NCBI GenBank assembly: GCA_964528845.1
Contig: CAZGVE010000044.1
Span: forward strand, 1-23,815
Origin: FEN-1191 sp964528845
GTDB lineage: Bacteria; Pseudomonadota; Gammaproteobacteria; Steroidobacterales; Steroidobacteraceae
Direction of reading: 5' to 3'
Length of the DNA: 23,815 nt
A program made the position numbers and the translations under genes. Positions 22,402 to 23,815 of the stretch are shown piece by piece. Below the pieces are notes generated by a model that was not told where the DNA came from, did not search any database, and was given only the letters and a program-made list of their open reading frames with translations. Position 1 is the first letter of the stretch. Each line of letters starts with the position of its first letter.

Positions 22402-23004
22402 CTACGGATCGGCGAGCCGGGAATTCCAAAGCTGTACCAGCGGCGTGACGTTATCGTCGTGCTCGAAGGCGAGCACGCTGAGCGCACCGGCATCCAGCGC
22501 CAGATGGCGCGCCAGCGGCAGTGGTGCATCGAGCCAGCGCACGGCGAACGCGCGCAGGAAATGGCCATGGGAAAAAAGCGCGATGCGGCCGCCGGCACGT
22601 CGGAGCACGTCGCGGAGCCGGTCGACGCGCGCCTGGAGCTGTCCGACGGATTCACCTTCCGGGCACCCGTCCTGAAACACGTCCCAGCGGGGCCGCTCGA
22701 GCTGGATCTGCGCGCGGGTCAGTCCTTCATAGGATCCGTAGTCCCATTCACCCAAATCGGGTACCACCCGCGCGACCGCGCCGAGGCCCGCCAGCTCGCA
22801 GGTGCGCCGCGCGCGCTGCAGCGGGCTGGTGAGAACCTGGGAGAACTCCAGTCCCCGGAGCTGCACCCCGGCGCGCCGTGCCTGAATCTCGCCCGTGGGC
22901 GTCAGGGGAAGGTCGGTGCGTCCGGTGTGCCGTCCCAGCAGCGACCACACGGTCTCGCCGTGGCGGATCAGGTAGATCTCGGCTGCCACGAGGACGGGTC
23001 CCAT
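22402..23004 (-). CDS. Histidine phosphatase family protein
   Basis: A 200-residue phosphoglycerate-mutase-like phosphatase. The phosphohistidine motif IYLIRHGETVW (10-20) has R14 and H15; LTSPLQRARRTCELA is the second arginine motif, DLGEWDYGSYEGL the acid motif, and LFSHGHFLRAF the second histidine. Members include alpha-ribazole phosphatase, sugar phosphatases and cofactor-independent mutases; no feature here decides between them. The ATG at 23004 lies 37 bases inside the phosphoketolase gene; a GTG at 22989 with GGGA ahead is an equally possible start. Overlap with phosphoketolase hints at a role with sugar phosphates. Confidence 0.88.
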   Translation of the reverse strand: MGPVLVAAEIYLIRHGETVWSLLGRHTGRTDLPLTPTGEIQARRAGVQLRGLEFSQVLTSPLQRARRTCELAGLGAVARVVPDLGEWDYGSYEGLTRAQIQLERPRWDVFQDGCPEGESVGQLQARVDRLRDVLRRAGGRIALFSHGHFLRAFAVRWLDAPLPLARHLALDAGALSVLAFEHDDNVTPLVQLWNSRLADP

Positions 23005-23815
23005 TGCCAGTTGCGGATCTCGGGCATGTCTTCGCCGTGCTCATTGATGTACAGGCGGTGCTCGATGAGCTTGCGCTGCAACTCCTGCTTCAGGTACACG
23101 CCGGGCTCGCCGGCCTGAGGCAGGCGGTCGATCGCGTCCATCACCAGATGGAAGCGGTCCAGGTCGTTGAGCACGGTCATGTCGAACGGCGTCGTGATCG
23201 TCCCTTCTTCTTTGTAGCCACGGACGTGAAAGTTGTCATGGTTCCGCCGCCGGTAGGTCAAGCGGTGTATCAGCCACGGGTAGGCATGGAACGCGAAGAT
23301 CACCGGCTTGTCGAGCGTGAACAGCTGGTCGAATTCCTGGTCACCAAGCCCGTGAGGGTGCTCGGTATGCGGCTGCAGCCGCATCAGGTCGACGACGTTG
23401 ACCACCCGGATCCGCAGTTGCGGCAGTCGTGCACGCATGATCGAGACGGCCGCGAGCGTCTCGAGCGTCGGCACGTCGCCGCAGCAGGCCATCACGACGT
23501 CGGGCGCCTGCTGCAGGTCGTTGCTGGCCCACTCCCAGATGCCGATGCCGGCGGTGCAGTGCTCGACCGCGGCCTGCATCGTGAGCCATTGCGGCGCCGG
23601 GTGCTTGCCTGCGACCACGACGTTCACATAGTGCCGGCTGCGAAGGCAGTGATCCATCACGGACAACAGGCAGTTGGCATCGGGCGGCAGGTACACGCGC
23701 ACCACCGAGGCCTTCTTGTTGACCACATGGTCGATGAAACCGGGATCCTGGTGCGTGAATCCGTTGTGGTCCTGGCGCCAGACGTGCGAGGCCAGCAGGT
23801 AGTTCAGCGAGGCGA
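22968..23815 (-). CDS. xfp: Phosphoketolase (Xfp), C-terminal part
   Basis: The gene enters from the right edge; about the last 280 codons are present. Phosphoketolase splits xylulose 5-phosphate or fructose 6-phosphate with phosphate, using thiamine diphosphate, to acetyl phosphate and an aldose phosphate. Diagnostic sequences are WRQDHNGFTHQDPGFIDHVV near the edge, VRVYLPPDANCLLSVMDHCL, IGIWEWASNDLQQAPDVVMACCGD, FAFHAYPWLIHRLTYRR and HVRGYKEEGTITTPFDM. The end (GEDMPEIRNWQWDP plus nine residues) is normal with a short extension that overlaps the phosphatase gene. Confidence 0.95.
   Translation of the reverse strand, partial: ASLNYLLASHVWRQDHNGFTHQDPGFIDHVVNKKASVVRVYLPPDANCLLSVMDHCLRSRHYVNVVVAGKHPAPQWLTMQAAVEHCTAGIGIWEWASNDLQQAPDVVMACCGDVPTLETLAAVSIMRARLPQLRIRVVNVVDLMRLQPHTEHPHGLGDQEFDQLFTLDKPVIFAFHAYPWLIHRLTYRRRNHDNFHVRGYKEEGTITTPFDMTVLNDLDRFHLVMDAIDRLPQAGEPGVYLKQELQRKLIEHRLYINEHGEDMPEIRNWQWDPSSWQPRST

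Noticed and set aside
1..23815. tRNA or rRNA genes, CRISPR array, insertion sequence, prophage
   Set aside because: No cloverleaf-like or rRNA sequence, no regularly spaced repeats, no transposase, integrase or phage genes were seen.

Overview
The window is about 24 kb of very GC-rich, densely packed bacterial DNA. The gene families (Fur-controlled feoAB, an undecaprenyl-phosphate aminoarabinose operon, a bufferin operon with a SigF/NrsF pair, and a MoeB-rhodanese fusion) point to a proteobacterium. A gammaproteobacterium of the Xanthomonadales, Nevskiales or Steroidobacterales type fits best, but this is inferred from gene content and composition, not from a marker gene. Most genes are on the minus strand. 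Many neighbours overlap by 4-16 bases (ATGA, GTGA or TTGA junctions), and GTG or TTG starts are frequent. I see no rRNA, tRNA, CRISPR array, insertion sequence or prophage.

Layout. (1) 1-2330, minus: a vapBC-type toxin-antitoxin pair with a palindromic operator, followed without a gap by a small membrane protein, a fucosyltransferase-like glycosyltransferase and the start of a secreted protein that leaves the window. (2) 2345-4814, minus: feoA, feoB and a small cysteine-motif membrane protein, behind a promoter whose -35/-10 spacer is a Fur box (16 of 19 bases). (3) 4904-8682: a complete bufferin module. bufA (DUF2282), bufB (DUF692), bufC (DUF2063) and a DoxX gene run on the minus strand, divergent from an ECF sigma factor and its DUF1109/NrsF membrane anti-sigma factor on the plus strand. 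The bufA promoter carries a SigF-like GTAACC-N15-CGAA element. (4) 8679-15812, minus: a lipid A aminoarabinose operon in the order arnT, arnE/F-like, arnB, arnC, arnA formyltransferase, arnA decarboxylase, arnD. ArnA is split into two genes. (5) 15975-17102, plus: a MoeB/ThiF adenylyltransferase fused to rhodanese. (6) 17088-21183, minus: a beta-hydroxy-amino-acid operon with threonine ammonia-lyase (ACT), a second threonine/serine dehydratase-like enzyme, a threonine-aldolase-like enzyme and an EamA transporter. (7) 21284-21525, plus: two tiny lysine-rich proteins. (8) 21538-23815, minus: a transglutaminase-like protease, a histidine phosphatase and the C-terminal part of phosphoketolase.

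How the parts work together: three neighbouring units concern metals or envelope defence, namely ferrous iron uptake under Fur, copper sequestration by a secreted modified peptide under an ECF/anti-sigma pair, and aminoarabinose modification of lipid A against cationic peptides. The most interesting unit is the self-contained bufferin locus, in which the NrsF homologue appears to carry an altered set of sensor cysteines.
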